The position numbers were made by a program, and so were the translations under genes. This document shows, piece by piece, positions 45,813 to 58,561 of a stretch of 64,000 nucleotides of DNA; positions within the stretch are counted from its first letter, which is position 1, and each line of letters opens with the position of its first letter. The stretch is from the NCBI GenBank assembly GCA_003864495.1, contig ML133456.1, positions 2,233,255 through 2,297,254 on the forward strand, given 5' to 3'. The stretch is from Nemopilema nomurai (Eukaryota > Cnidaria > Scyphozoa > Rhizostomeae > Rhizostomatidae). The notes under the pieces are model-generated. The model worked only from the letters and a program-made list of their open reading frames with translations. It was not told the origin of the DNA and searched no databases.

Positions 45813-48730
45813 TCCACTGTTCAAATTCACTCGACAGATTTCCATAGTGTCCGTTAGATTTGTTCGCTTCTTCAAGTGTATTTAGTACTTTTTGAATATA
45901 TCGTAGATGTCATATACTTGATATATTCCTTTTGTTTCTTGATATCTGTTGTTTCGAGAAAGAAAAGGCTATATTAGTACTGTTGGTTTGATGGAAGCTA
46001 TTTTATTATTAACGAGATACTACTTAATTTATTGACACCATGTTCGCTGTTGACATTGACAAATGACATGACATGTCTTAAGTACACGGCGCTCTTGTCA
46101 TCAAGGTCGGTGATGACGTCATTGTCAAGCACAATGCTAGCTTGACGCACAACCATGGATTCCCGTCAATTTTCATCAGTAATAAAAAGCCTCTACCTGC
46201 AAGTTTAAATATTTCATCTGATACCCGTTGTCCAATTGCGGGTTGGTATTTTTGAGTACTCTACTGCAAAGGAATAAAATGAGAACCTCCTTTCTATTGC
46301 TTGATGCGTTTAGTGGAAGCAGACCTTCCTCGTTACGTGTGATGTTGCAGCCGAATTACTCGTCTCATTTCGGTAGAGCTAAAGTCAGTTCATTGTATAT
46401 GGCTTTGTACATCCTTGTAACTTCCTTGGTGACCAAAAATTATCTTGTAACTCCTTTGTTAATAACGCTCTGTAAAGTGTTAAAGGTTATATAGTATTAG
46501 AATAGAAACCTTTTCGCTTGAGGCGAAGTTCTTCAAACAGGCTGTAGGTTTCAGTGACATTGTAGTTGATCAACAATGCACATAATTGTGAAAATGTTCA
46601 GTAGTCATAAACGTTGATTGATTAGAATATGCGACTTAAGAATTAGGTAGCCCAAGTTCATACCCATCACAGCCATGACAGTAGCCAATACTTTGGGACA
46701 CAAACTGTTCGCTCTAGCAAGCAAATCCAATGCAAATCAGCCTTTATTGACATGGAGTTTCTCTTCACCAATTCTCATAGAAGTTTGTATCTAGTAGAGT
46801 TAAATTTGAATATTAAAATGGATTTATATGCGTTGTCTCCTGACGTTTTCAGTCTTGCTAGGATTCTCTTCGAGACCTTTGCTTTGTCGCAAAACTTCGT
46901 TGGCAAATAAGCTTTTTTGGAACAGCATATACCAAGCATTGTCGCATGTTTTCATGGTTGTAATGACTCCTCGTGGTTGTAATGACTCCTGGTAGCGCGC
47001 TTGTCGCCTGCTTTAGGGTCGGAATCGACCAAAGACATGGTTCATAGCACTTTTTTTGTGCCACATCGAAGATTGCTACAGCAAGGTCGGCTATCACAAT
47101 GCAAGGTGGGCTTTGATGCCCTTTAAAACCAGATTAATGTGCCAGATAGCTGATGAAACAGAGACGAGGAAAAGTCTGCATCGGCAGCAAGGCAAGTGAC
47201 TACGATCGTCATTTTACTTTGACTGATACACGTAAGACGGCAATCTGCAGAGACTTGGAGATTTAGAGTAATAGACATATTCATCAACTCATAAGCATTA
47301 GTTTTTCATTGATATATCAACATTCACATCGCCAATTAGTGTGCTTTTAAACATCTTACCCATGTTTGATAAGAAAGGAAAAATTGCCATCTGTAAAAGA
47401 CGTATTTGACTAACAAAGCACTTTCTGCAGAATGAATAATGCAGGATAGAAAGTAAAGTAGTGTTTTCGATCCGCATCTGGCAATTTATTCTGTCAGCTT
47501 TTGATTTTTTCAGACGTTTGCATACTCTGAGAAGTATCGGACGAAAAAAGTACTTTAAGTATGCAAAAACTTGTTCCGCTTTTTCTAGTTATTGTTAAGG
47601 ATAAGTCGAGTAAGAAGGTCAAGCCATAGGCATGACTAGTTGGAAGAAAGGGATGTCAACGAGACCTAGTCATATTTGTTGGCACAGGGCGATGCCATTA
47701 CGAAACAGAAGCTAGGTTGGTATTGCAATCCACAGACTAACTTGATACGGGTCGCTTCACTTTTCACAAGAAGCTCCAGATAAATAACAACTTAGTACGC
47801 ATGCCCGTGGACACTTGAGAACTTACTTTGGTGGCCTTTATGGTCCTATATGTGGTGTTGACCGAACTGTGCAAACAAGGCATAGCTTCGTGGGAAGCAC
47901 GACCATAAGGCATGACGATTAAGTTAAACTAAAGCCAGCATTTTGAAATTATGTTCGTTAAACAGTCTTAATATAAAGAGGTGTTCTAAGTTTTAACAAA
48001 GTTTCAGAAAAGAAGTTTACCGAAATGCATACTTGTACCAGCCAAATTTGCAGGATACCATATCATGCAAAAACTGTTAGCTATCGTCACATTTGGGTAC
48101 CATAAAGAATTTGAAAACTGAAGGCACAACCGGTCTTTTCAAATAAACATGATACCCTGTCCAAATGTCAAAAAGTACTCGATTAAAAACAATTATAAGA
48201 ATTGTTTGCTTAACTGACTACTATTATGTAGCTGTATACAAAGCTGACATCAATTGAACTGCTCGAACTGAACTGATCTAATTCTCCTGCAGTTACCTCG
48301 TCATAGAAAGACAATAAGTGAATTCAACTGAGCAAAGCGAAGCCTTGTGTGTATTCAACTGAGCACAAGCCACGAACGAACCTTCCATAAGGTGCTTCAC
48401 AAACCTAAAAAGAATCTCTGAAATACTCCTTGGTGAGAATTTTAATCTGATAGCAGCTTCCGTAGCCTTGCTAAGTCTTTAAATGGTCGGGCCAGCAATG
48501 AGACTATTTCATTAGAGCCAACTATGAGCAGCAACGATATCTACGCTCCATCAATAGTGACACTGGTTAGAGAAAGAATGGTTGTCTTACAGAACCATAT
48601 ACACCCATATAGACCAGACATTACGTGTCATTTGATCTCAAAGACATACTTTATGTTTTAACGATTAAATGGACAAAGGCCGCTAAATGAACGTTAGTTG
48701 TAAGTCTCCTTGGCAACCTTTCTTACGTCT
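45813..48730. other. Spacer between CDK12 and SMARCE1 3' ends
   Basis: Contains the CDK12 3' UTR (AATAAA near 46,182) and the SMARCE1 3' UTR. A 20-base direct repeat (ggttgtaatgactcctcgtgg / ctggt) lies near 46,955-46,993. No coding sequence seen. Confidence 0.55.
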
Positions 48731-51700
48731 TTAATCTTTCTCTGCAGTTTCTTGACTAGCCGAGGATGGCTGCGCCTCCGCATCTTTCGTCTCCTCACTG
48801 GTCGTAGCAGATGAGCCTTCGTCGTGCTCATTCTCCTCGGCTTCCGGGGACGTGCTCCTTGCTATAGGCTTCTCTTTAAGCTTAGGAGAAAATGGTCATT
48901 AGAATGTTAAAATTATTGCACTGCTCAAACTGTTTTGTAAAGAATCTTTATTAGCGACTAAAGAAAATGAATGTAGCATCTAAAATAGATCTTGCATGTT
49001 TGCGGTTGAATTAGGTGAAGATTCCTTAAAATCCCTTCCATGTTTCGCTCCAAAGTGCCTTCGAAAAATCTGCCGGTTGAATTCTAAAGTATAGGAGATA
49101 CTCTCCAAAAACCAGAGATAATACATAATAGTTTTGGTAGCACCATAAAAACTAATAGCAAGGGGACATTTGCATCTTTGTTAATTCCTACGCTTTTACA
49201 AACAAGCATTTTACCAAGAAAGAAATAGAAAAGAAGTTCAGTCAAAGCATGTTCCTTAAACTGCCTCGTTTAAGAATTCGAAAACAAAATCTATCAGAGC
49301 CACCAAAAAAGTTGCCAAACCTTTTTCAGCTCCTGTTGAAACTTCTCGCCACTTTCAATAATCTTTCGCTTCCTAGCTTGGTGTCTTTGTTCGGCCTCTT
49401 CTATCTCCTGCTCCAGCTTGCGCTTCGAAACAAAACATTTCACGTGGATTAACTATTGCAATCCATTTCCTCAGGATCATCAATGGCAGATAAGTTGAAC
49501 TAAAAACTTTATCAAGGAACAGGTTTATCATGGAAAAAAGGATGGCAGTTCTGCTAACTTTAACCAACCCGAGCTAAGACTTGATCTAATTCCAAGATAT
49601 ACCTTAGTTGGATTGCAATTACAGTTTCTTCAAGATCGCACTGAGAGCAAGCAAAACTACATATTCTTTGAATTTAATTTCAGAGGTGTTTCTTTATGAC
49701 CTATATCCATAAACATGTCCCATACAGAATTAGCTTTCAAAGACACAAACAGGAGTGCAGACGCAACCTGCTTGACAAAGACAACACATGTGGAACGCAC
49801 TTGGTGCTGCATCAAAGATTGGACCTGCTTCTTCAGGTTTTCTAGTCTTGGTCTGGTTACAACTACAAACAAAAGACGATACATTGCAAACAGAGAAACC
49901 ATATGCTTATGCTTAAAATAGATACTTCAAAATGTTGTTATGGACAAAAGTGGGCATGTAATTGACGGTTCAAACACGCTAGAATGCACCTGCAACTGTG
50001 TTGGATATTAAAATTCCGAACTGTTTCGCATGATTTAATTCGCGAAATTTCGATTCAGTATTCGTCATAAACAATTGCGTTCACTGAAAGTAACTCAAAG
50101 CTTTCTACCCATGAAAACAACTAAAAAAGTGTCTGATTAAATGGAAATTAAATGGAAAAGCAGCAATAATGTTTCATTTTAAAATTGCCGACTTTAGGAC
50201 ACTAATTACTTTCGAAAGGCACTGTCAGACTATCCAGACTATAACATTACATTTCTAGATAAAAATTACATTACATTTACCGTTCCTCTTGAAAAATAAA
50301 AACAGAAATCACGGTCTTTATTACAAAGCAATGCCCCAATCACAAACAAAATTTACACTAGAAAAGGCCGACTTTACTTAAAACAGAATAAAATAGACCG
50401 ACCAAAACAGTTAGAATAGTCTAATTTGAATTACTAGTTTTGATGTCTGGAACAGCTTGCTCATTGAATATTTCTGCGATCAATTTGTGATTGCGATGAA
50501 ACCTTGCTGCTGAGATGTGCTTGGCGGAAAAGACGTCATCATCTGCAAAAGAATGAGAAGCCATTGACATGCTACCAATGCAACGCGGGATCAAGCGCAG
50601 ACATTTCCACCGCCTGCGTCTACAGGACAGAGCGGGCCGCTCCATGAAGGAGTGCGAATATAGGCCGCACTGTTAAGCACATTCGAAAAGTATCGCTTGA
50701 TAGAAAGGATTCCCATATAATGACTTGGTGAGCAAAAACAGCGTAAAAAGTAGCAAAAGTTTTGGCTCTTCAGTGTTTTGAATCCGATAGCGGCCTTCAA
50801 CAAAAAGTATTAAAAATGAAAAGCGAGGAAATAACTCAAGACTTACCGTCATCATCCTCTATTTGCTGGATTTGAAAGCGGGGTTCGTCTCTCTACAAGT
50901 GAACAAGGAGATCTTACGCCGTCCACTCTCAAACAATCCACTCCCAAACAATCCACTCTCAAACAATCCACTCTTTTCCGAAGAGATCATTGTGAAAATT
51001 TGCAATAAGATAACTTGTCATATATGTCATATAAGTTGTCAAGTTGTTAGATAAGCTGACCGATATATCAACAATAGGGATCAACAATAAAAGGTAATAT
51101 AAACTTAAGACGAAACAAAGGTCAGAACAAAGTAGCAAGAGACGGGACTGTCCCTCCAGCACTACTGTAGCATGATTATATTTTAGTCCTGCAATGGATT
51201 CAATATGTGTTTTTCTGTGTGTTATACCACTATGCCCAGCGAATGTCACAGAAGAGGAAACGCACCACTTTGAGTATAAAAAAGTCTTAATGGCAACACA
51301 CTATGTTAATTCGATTGCAATCAGATGAACGTAATGCTTCGATTAAACGACCCTTCTTTTAAATGCCCTCCTCGAATAAAGGCCCTCCTATATTAATTAT
51401 TCCAATAAACGCCCCATACAATAGGCGCCCCATCTTAGAGAGGCGTGTATTCGAAACACACAGACGGAAGCTGCTTCTTCTTTCAACATCATCGAGGAAG
51501 ATGGTGTTGGTGGTGACTTTGAGCAAGGTGCATTTGGATGTGTTAAGGGCGTTTAATCGAAGCATACGGTATGCTTAAAATGACTCACAGGAATCGGACC
51601 ACCAATCATCTTCTCCATTGCCTGCTGCTCTTGTAAAGCGGCCTGGGCTGCAAAAAACGTCACATGATAACCAACTACTCGTTAATGTTTAGGTTGAGGT

Positions 51701-54700
51701 GCTTACAAACAATCGGTGAAGTTGATAACAACATGCTGCACTTACTAATCCAACAGCATCAAGCGACAGTACCTGTTTATACGACAGCTGGCTTAAAAAA
51801 TCAAACATCTTAAAATGGTCTTAAAAATGAATAAAAAAGGAAGGAGCCTACAATATATCGTCCTGCATGATTGATGATACTAAAAATTACATGAAGCGGA
51901 AGCGTTTTTGGCTGCCATGTAGAGACGTAGGTAGCGAATTGGCTTCACCAAACGAAATTCATCGATTTGAAACAAGCAAACAATTTTCGATGGCTGAAAA
52001 ACCGGCAGTTGGAACTTCAGATGTCCGGGCTTGGAAATGCTGGAGATGAGACACAGGTAGAAACCAGCTAGCATAAGAGCAGTCCTTTAAACTCGAACAT
52101 GATGACTCTAAAGGCCGTGACAAACATTTGCATGACAAACTCAATCAGGAGAAAAGAATCTTAAATGTTCTTTAAAATAGTCGCTACTTATACGATCACA
52201 GCTATGCAGGTGCTATTGCCAGCTGCATTTCTGATTTTTCAGCCCAAAATGACAATACTTAATGTTTTCCCAGTGAAAGTATCAATACGTTTCTGCTCTC
52301 ATCCTAATCCCACTGAACTGCGTTGATTGCTAAATGTCTAAAAACACATTGTGATCAGCATACAAACAGAATTTCGAAGAAAATATTACTATGCATAATT
52401 TTGCCTTCTAAAACCAAACGAGTCTGAGATGAAATCAAAGCTTTCGAACGGTTAGTCGTGGAAATTTCACAACCACCAGCAAACTGCAACATTGAGGTAC
52501 AGAAAGGACATAATTACCTCTTCCTTTGGCCTCAAGCCACTGCTGATATGCTGTCGAATTGTGGTAGTCTCGCATTAATTCCTTGTATTCTATCTAATAA
52601 ATCAAAATTCAAACTGGATACAATTAGGTCGAAGGAAGCTTTGTAATGCAATTGAAGCTTTGAAGAATTAACAAAGACTAAATTACCTCCAAAAATTTGA
52701 GCTGATATTTAAAATCAGCCAAATAGACGCATCCTAAATTCACTGATTATAAATAACACATTTATAATTCATCTTTTATTGGTCAAAAAGATTTCCTTAC
52801 ACAGCGTTTTTCAAACTCAGTAATCCTCTAAAAGTAACGTTTGGAAATGTATCCTTTGAAATGTAACCCTTAGGTCAACAAATATATTGCCACGAGTCAA
52901 AAGAAGACATTGTAAAACTGGCAGTAATGTCAAATCCACATCCTATCTATTTGAAACTATCCTATCTGCTCTGCAAAATTCCATAAACTCAGCAAGGTTT
53001 AAATTTGAATCATCATATTTTTCTACTTACCCTAAAGAAATATCGATATACAGAAAGGATTATTGCATGCAAGGAAAGGAATTGATCATAAACTGGTGTT
53101 AGAATGCTGTAAAGAACTGATCGTCTAAAAAGAACAACTGTAAGAGCCTGTATTAGGTTTGGGATAACAACAAGAACTTGGTTGACAAACAAGTAGCATT
53201 CCAGAATTACATTTACGTCAAAAAATGTTCTCCTACCTTTTCAGCTTCATAGTCGTCTGTATAACTCTAAATGAAGAGCAGTATAGAATTAAGGAATTAC
53301 TACATAAGGGATTGAGGAAAAGACAAACTGACAAGCATACAGTAAAATCCCACCTTTAAGAAACTCATTTGACAAAAATAGCCTGATTGGTTTCTTATTT
53401 GCGAATATTCTTTTTCAAAACAGAGCATATGTACCTTTGTATAAGAAACATCATCAGTAAATCTTGCCTTTAAGAAACCTTTGTTCAACCAGCCTATTGT
53501 TTCACCTAATTGACCAATTGTTCTACCATTGTTCTGGCTGAAAATCAGGGTCTGCCTTCCTTCTAAAATGTTCTCCAAAAAGGCAGGGCTTTAACATATT
53601 TCACTCCATCTGTCAAAATTTTCCAAGACATGTTTTTATAGCATCCACAATTTTTAACTGAAATTTTTAACAACTCCACACTTTGTAGAGTGTTTTATTT
53701 AACAAAATCAGTCCTGAGTTTCTTATAATGCAGTTTCTTAAGGGTGGGACTTAACTGTATTTGGAGTATATTTGGAGCTGATTCTGGAGCCAAAATATCA
53801 TTGTTCTGACTAAACCAAATCTAGAACTACAAAAGATTGTCCCTTGTTTGGTCCATCTACATAGAGGACCACTTAAACACGATCAACCTAACCTGCTTCA
53901 TTTCTCGCAGTAAAATTTGTATTCAATATGATTTTTATTTAATTCATATTTAATTTGATGTACAAAAAAGTTATCATGTATTTACAGGAATGAACCTTTA
54001 GCCTTAGCAAAGCAACATATGCTTTGAGAATTGATGGATGGGGTTTAATCAAACACTCCTTGGCTTATCCATGGTCTATTCTTTGATGTGAGTATACACA
54101 TTGGTCATATGGAAATGGGCCCTCTGCTGGTTTATACCACTGAATGCCAGGTGTCCACTGGGTGCATATATCTTAATTTATTTTGGTTATATATATCATA
54201 GCTAATTGCAATTTTCATGATACATTATATAAGAATCTTTACCTATACTTTTGTTAAAAAAATTTAGATCACATACTTAGAGGAGTTACTCAGGTGTGTA
54301 AAGAATATACTCAAACCCTTTGACTCAAAATAAAATCAAGATTAATAGACAACTAAACAATAGAAGTACCTGCAAGTAACTTGAGTTGATTTAGAATGAT
54401 CACATTAGTAGCCATAGTTTTTCAAAAATGCTTATGATTTTTTAATGACAATGAAGCTTAAAATTGTCACAACAATCATTGAACAAAGCAAGATACAATG
54501 GTTTTCTTTGATTAAAACTAGAAAAGAAATAAAAGATCTCACCTTCTTCTCAGCATCACTAAGATTTTTCCACATTTCTCCAACAATTTTAGATATTTCC
54601 CATAGCTTCAGTTCTTGGTTCTGACTTTTGACTTGATCCCATATCTGATATGTTTAATACAATAAAAATTGATCTTAAGCCAAAACTACCAGCTCTGTAA

Positions 54701-57700
54701 CTTGATAGTGATATTAAAATCCTGAATGTGAATTTTATTTATAAATTTGAAGGTATTGGTTTTGCCATGAAATGGCAATTTTTTCAATAAAAAATAAAGC
54801 TAATTAAAGTAGGAATGGGACATAAATTTGAAGATGACAAAACATTGAGTTTTTCCTTCCAATAGCAGTATCACTTAAATACTAAACTGGGGTGCCAGTT
54901 TTTTTCTTACCTTCTTGCTATATCTCATGTATGGCTGAAGAGGTTTTTCTGGAGGCTTTGGCTGTTTTGGGATCTTTATGTCATGCTATAATACAATTAA
55001 TCAGAAAACATTATGAAGTTAACAAAAGCCTTTACCTAGGAAATTTATTATTTATAAATTTTAAATCATATGCATTTAATCTGACCTCAGACAGGAAAAG
55101 TTAAAGGCTTTAAAATGAACTGCTGATAACTTAGCCCTAAAAAAACTAAAAAAAAACTAAAAAAAACCTAGATTGCTACTATGAAACAAAACTGAAGCAT
55201 ACTGGCATAAAAGTCACCATCCTCTGTGGTTGCTGCTGTGGCTGCATTCTAACGGGCCCCATGGAGCTGGCGATGTTACCTCCAGGCCATGTACCACCTT
55301 GAACATTCTGTTAAAATTGGCAATTAACAATTACATACTTGATGAAGCAAAATTCAATGGATATATACTTCAAAAAAGAACACACAACAAAAAGAAACCA
55401 TATTTATTCAATACATATGGTCAGTGTGGGGAAAAAATGCGCACAGCGATTTTGGGAGTAAAAAATGCGCACCCATTTCTACAGCGCTGTGGAGGAGTAA
55501 CCAACAGTTTGAGATATGGCATGATAAGCCACACTTTTGATGATAGTTGCAATGAGTACCAAATCCAAAAATAGTGCGCCTTTGTTTTTCATTACGTATT
55601 TGAAGCCGGAAGCTCCAATTTACCATGATATCAAGTTTTCCATGACAACGTTAAACTTTTCCATTTCTCGGCTCATCAACTGCATTCCACGAGTATTATC
55701 ACAGCATTACATTACTTCAGTGTTGAGGTGATTGCCCATAAACAAATATTGTTGCTCCTCCGAAGTGGCATGTCTAGGGGGGCCTGCGCATTTTTTAACC
55801 TCAGATTTTCTGAAGTGAGGGGAAAAAATGCGCACCACAAAATTATATTTTCGTTGAAAAATAGGGTATGCAAATGTTCTTATACCATGTGACAAATGCA
55901 AAAATGAAACTTTATTTCACAACCATATAAATTTGAGAAGATTTCGAAAAATTATTCTCTTGAAACCCAGTAGTTTAAACAAAAGACGTCACCATCAACT
56001 TTAGCGAGTTTCGAAGAGCTATTTTGCACAAGATTAAGGAAAAAAGGAAACCAGATGACGTTCTCTGCCAAAGGGTATGATCGATGACGTTTTCTGCCAA
56101 ATAATTTGAGAAAAGGAAGGTAATGAACCAAAGAAAGTAAGTATCAGAAAAAGAGGAAGACCAAGTAAGAACGCTGTTCAAGGAGGCGCAAAATGCAACA
56201 TCTCAGCCAAGAGGCAACGACGAACCGAATGAAATGTATCAAATGACGAAGCTATCTCAGATAATTCAACAGATAGTTATGATTCCCAAAGTGAATTAAA
56301 AAGAAACAAATGATGGAAAAGGTAGTTAAAGAAGCACAAAAACGGCAAAAAGTTCAGAAATCTGCGGCAAAAAACTGAAAACAAAAAACTGCGGTAATGA
56401 AGCAAACTAAGGAAAGTTGAAGATCTGCCTGATAACGGATCAAATGGATGGGGACAAGAAAGGGCTTTTCTATTTCGTACACTACGGGGACCAATCTTAT
56501 TGGGGGAAAGTACAAAAAACGTTTGTACAGGGTCATAATGACAATGCTGACACAATGAAGAGTAGCTTCCTCCGATACCGAGGAAATGGATTTTGGGATT
56601 TTTCCTAATCTGCAAGATTTCGAAATCGTTCATGTGAAGTACCTGTTTCTGGGCCCACGTCAACTATCGCCAATGGCAAGGGATACAAATTCGAAGAAGA
56701 TTTAGATGCACACTCACGATTCAGTACAATGCGAATAAAAAGGCCTTCTACAGGTTCTGGAACCTTTTTTAGCTGTATTCATAGCTTATTGCCTATGTAT
56801 TAAGTTTAAATCTTGATTCAAGATATTATTTACCACAATATCAATAAATTTATTGAATCATATTGACATTCTTTGTTAATTAAGAGGTGCGCAGTTTTTT
56901 GCCACATGTGCGCATTTTTTCTCCTTTTTGTGGGTAAAAAATGCGCACCAGTTTTTTATTCGTAAAAAATAATCTATTAAAGTTTAGGAAGTAATTTTTT
57001 GCTGCTAAAGGAACTTATCAGGGCTGCATTGTTTCTATACATAATTTTTTCCAAAATGTGTGAACGATCGGGGGGAAACCAAAAGTTTCTCAAAATTGCG
57101 CATTTTTTCCCCCCACTGACCATAACTAAGTTTATAGCACCAACTAGACTGAGATAGGAATCTGCAGACATTGTATGAAAATATACTTTCTTAATCCCAA
57201 TTTTTTCATGGAAGTTAAAGAATCTTTAAGATCATAGACATTAATTCCATCATCCTTCATACACCTTCAGCATTCATAAGATTAACTGTATTTCACTTAC
57301 AGGTGTTCATGAAGGCCAGAGTTATGACATATGAGCAATCAAGTTGCAAGAGACAGAAGTATACTTACAGATGGCATCATCCCAGGAGGTGGGCTAGGTT
57401 GATATGGGGGCCTGAACCTTGCTAGAAGCAGAGAAAACAATGGAATATATAGACAAACTTGACACTGCATGTGGTTACTGTGCTAAAACAATTAGAAAAA
57501 AGAATTTGCATGAGGTATACCTAGTCATTTATTTGTCCATATCCTTGCTGTTAGATTTATAGCTTGTGTGTGACAAATGGGTGAAAAGAGAAACATTAGA
57601 GCTTTGGTTTTGCATGCTTGATTACATCTAAGCCATCAATCATTATCCATGCAAACAATTATATACCTATTACTGCTTTCCTTTTGAAAATAAATTACTA

Positions 57701-58561
57701 TTGACATAAAGTATGCCAAGTTACTTGAAATGGCAGAAAAAACTGGAATATCTATGAAAATGAAAACATTTCAATTGTTAATGTGTGATAATAGATTCAT
57801 CTTATTCCATAATGAAGAGGCTACTAGTTATATTTTACTGACAAGACCAGCAATTCTCAAATTCATCAATATCTTCACCTCTTATTTACATGGGCAAATT
57901 ACTTTGTTGACACTATTTTTGCCAATCAAAGGAATGAAGAGAAAACAAAATTGCATCTTAGCATGAATCACTATTAAGATTCTACATGAAATATTGAACA
58001 GAGCCTAAGTTTAGCTTGATATGCCAATGCCTAACAAACAATAAAAAAAGCTTTTAATCCTAAGGAATGGGCCCATTCTTTTCTGTGAAACGATTGAAGT
58101 ACATTTCAACTCTAGTGCTACATCGAAAAAGACCTGGCACATTGCAGCGGTGCTTTGCGTTATAATTTAGTCTATCCGCAGTTTTAGATTGATGTTAAAA
58201 AACTTTACCATAATATATTGTGCAGGGTTAATGAAGTAGATTCGATAAAATTTACTTTTCAGACACTTATTTGAGCATCTAATTCGGTGAACCACTACAT
58301 TATTTATTAATGTTCTATAATAGTAAACGTAAAACTTGAATGAAAGGTTCCAATATCACAATCTGTCATACGCTTTAACTCACAACAAGTGTAAAAAAGA
58401 GTAGAATAAGGAACGGCGATGGCTATACACAAAGCTTTCAATGGAGTCCAAACGTAAATTGACCTAAGTGTTTCTAATTTACCTTGCTGATTTGCCTGGG
58501 TTGTTCCTGGATTGAACTGTGGCGGGAACCCCTTGCTCTGCATGCTATAGGCCATCGCCAT
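48731..58561 (-). CDS. SMARCE1: SMARCE1 (BAF57), HMG-box subunit of SWI/SNF, complete, 13 exons
   Basis: Core BAF/PBAF chromatin-remodelling subunit, nuclear. Exons (minus): 58561-58483, 57421-57369, 55307-55218, 54985-54911, 54644-54543, 53266-53237, 52593-52518, 51647-51589, 50892-50847, 50542-50435, 49862-49801, 49422-49321, 48880-48731; all phases agree, 343 residues (human 411). N-terminus is Pro/Gln/Met-rich. The HMG box (about 92-155) reads [20 protein letters not shown], then [20 protein letters not shown], then [18 protein letters not shown]. Then come [20 protein letters not shown] (about 205-224) and a coiled coil (about 241-294; [20 protein letters not shown]). The tail is acidic and S/T-rich. 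All blocks align in order with vertebrate SMARCE1. Introns hold the elements at 51334-51565 and 55416-57124. An in-frame second ATG lies two codons after the chosen start. Confidence 0.95.
51334..51565. mobile_element. Small inverted-repeat element in a SMARCE1 intron
   Basis: atgcttcgattaaacgaccc at 51334 faces its near-complement gggcgtttaatcgaagcat at 51547-51565. The interior has C-rich gccctcctcgaataaaggc motifs like those of the other MITE family but a different core. It ends 23 bases from a SMARCE1 donor site. No coding capacity. Confidence 0.75.
55416..57124. mobile_element. 1.7-kb transposon-like element with 28-bp inverted repeats
   Basis: tatggtcagtgtggggaaaa (through aatgcgca) at 55416-55443 matches the reverse complement of 57097-57124 with one mismatch. 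Several aaaaaatgcgcac copies sit near both ends (55436, 55460, 55836, 56905, 56937), as for transposase-binding subterminal repeats. A plus-strand open stretch at 56417-56608 reads [20 protein letters not shown], like the small C-terminal beta domain seen in some transposon proteins. No complete transposase. It lies in a SMARCE1 intron. Confidence 0.8.
56417..56608 (+). pseudogene. Coding remnant inside the 1.7-kb element
   Basis: 63 codons open, with [15 protein letters not shown] and [13 protein letters not shown]. Upstream frames (56,120-56,400) are charged and broken by stops. Likely the degraded end of the element's own protein; family not identified. Confidence 0.4.
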
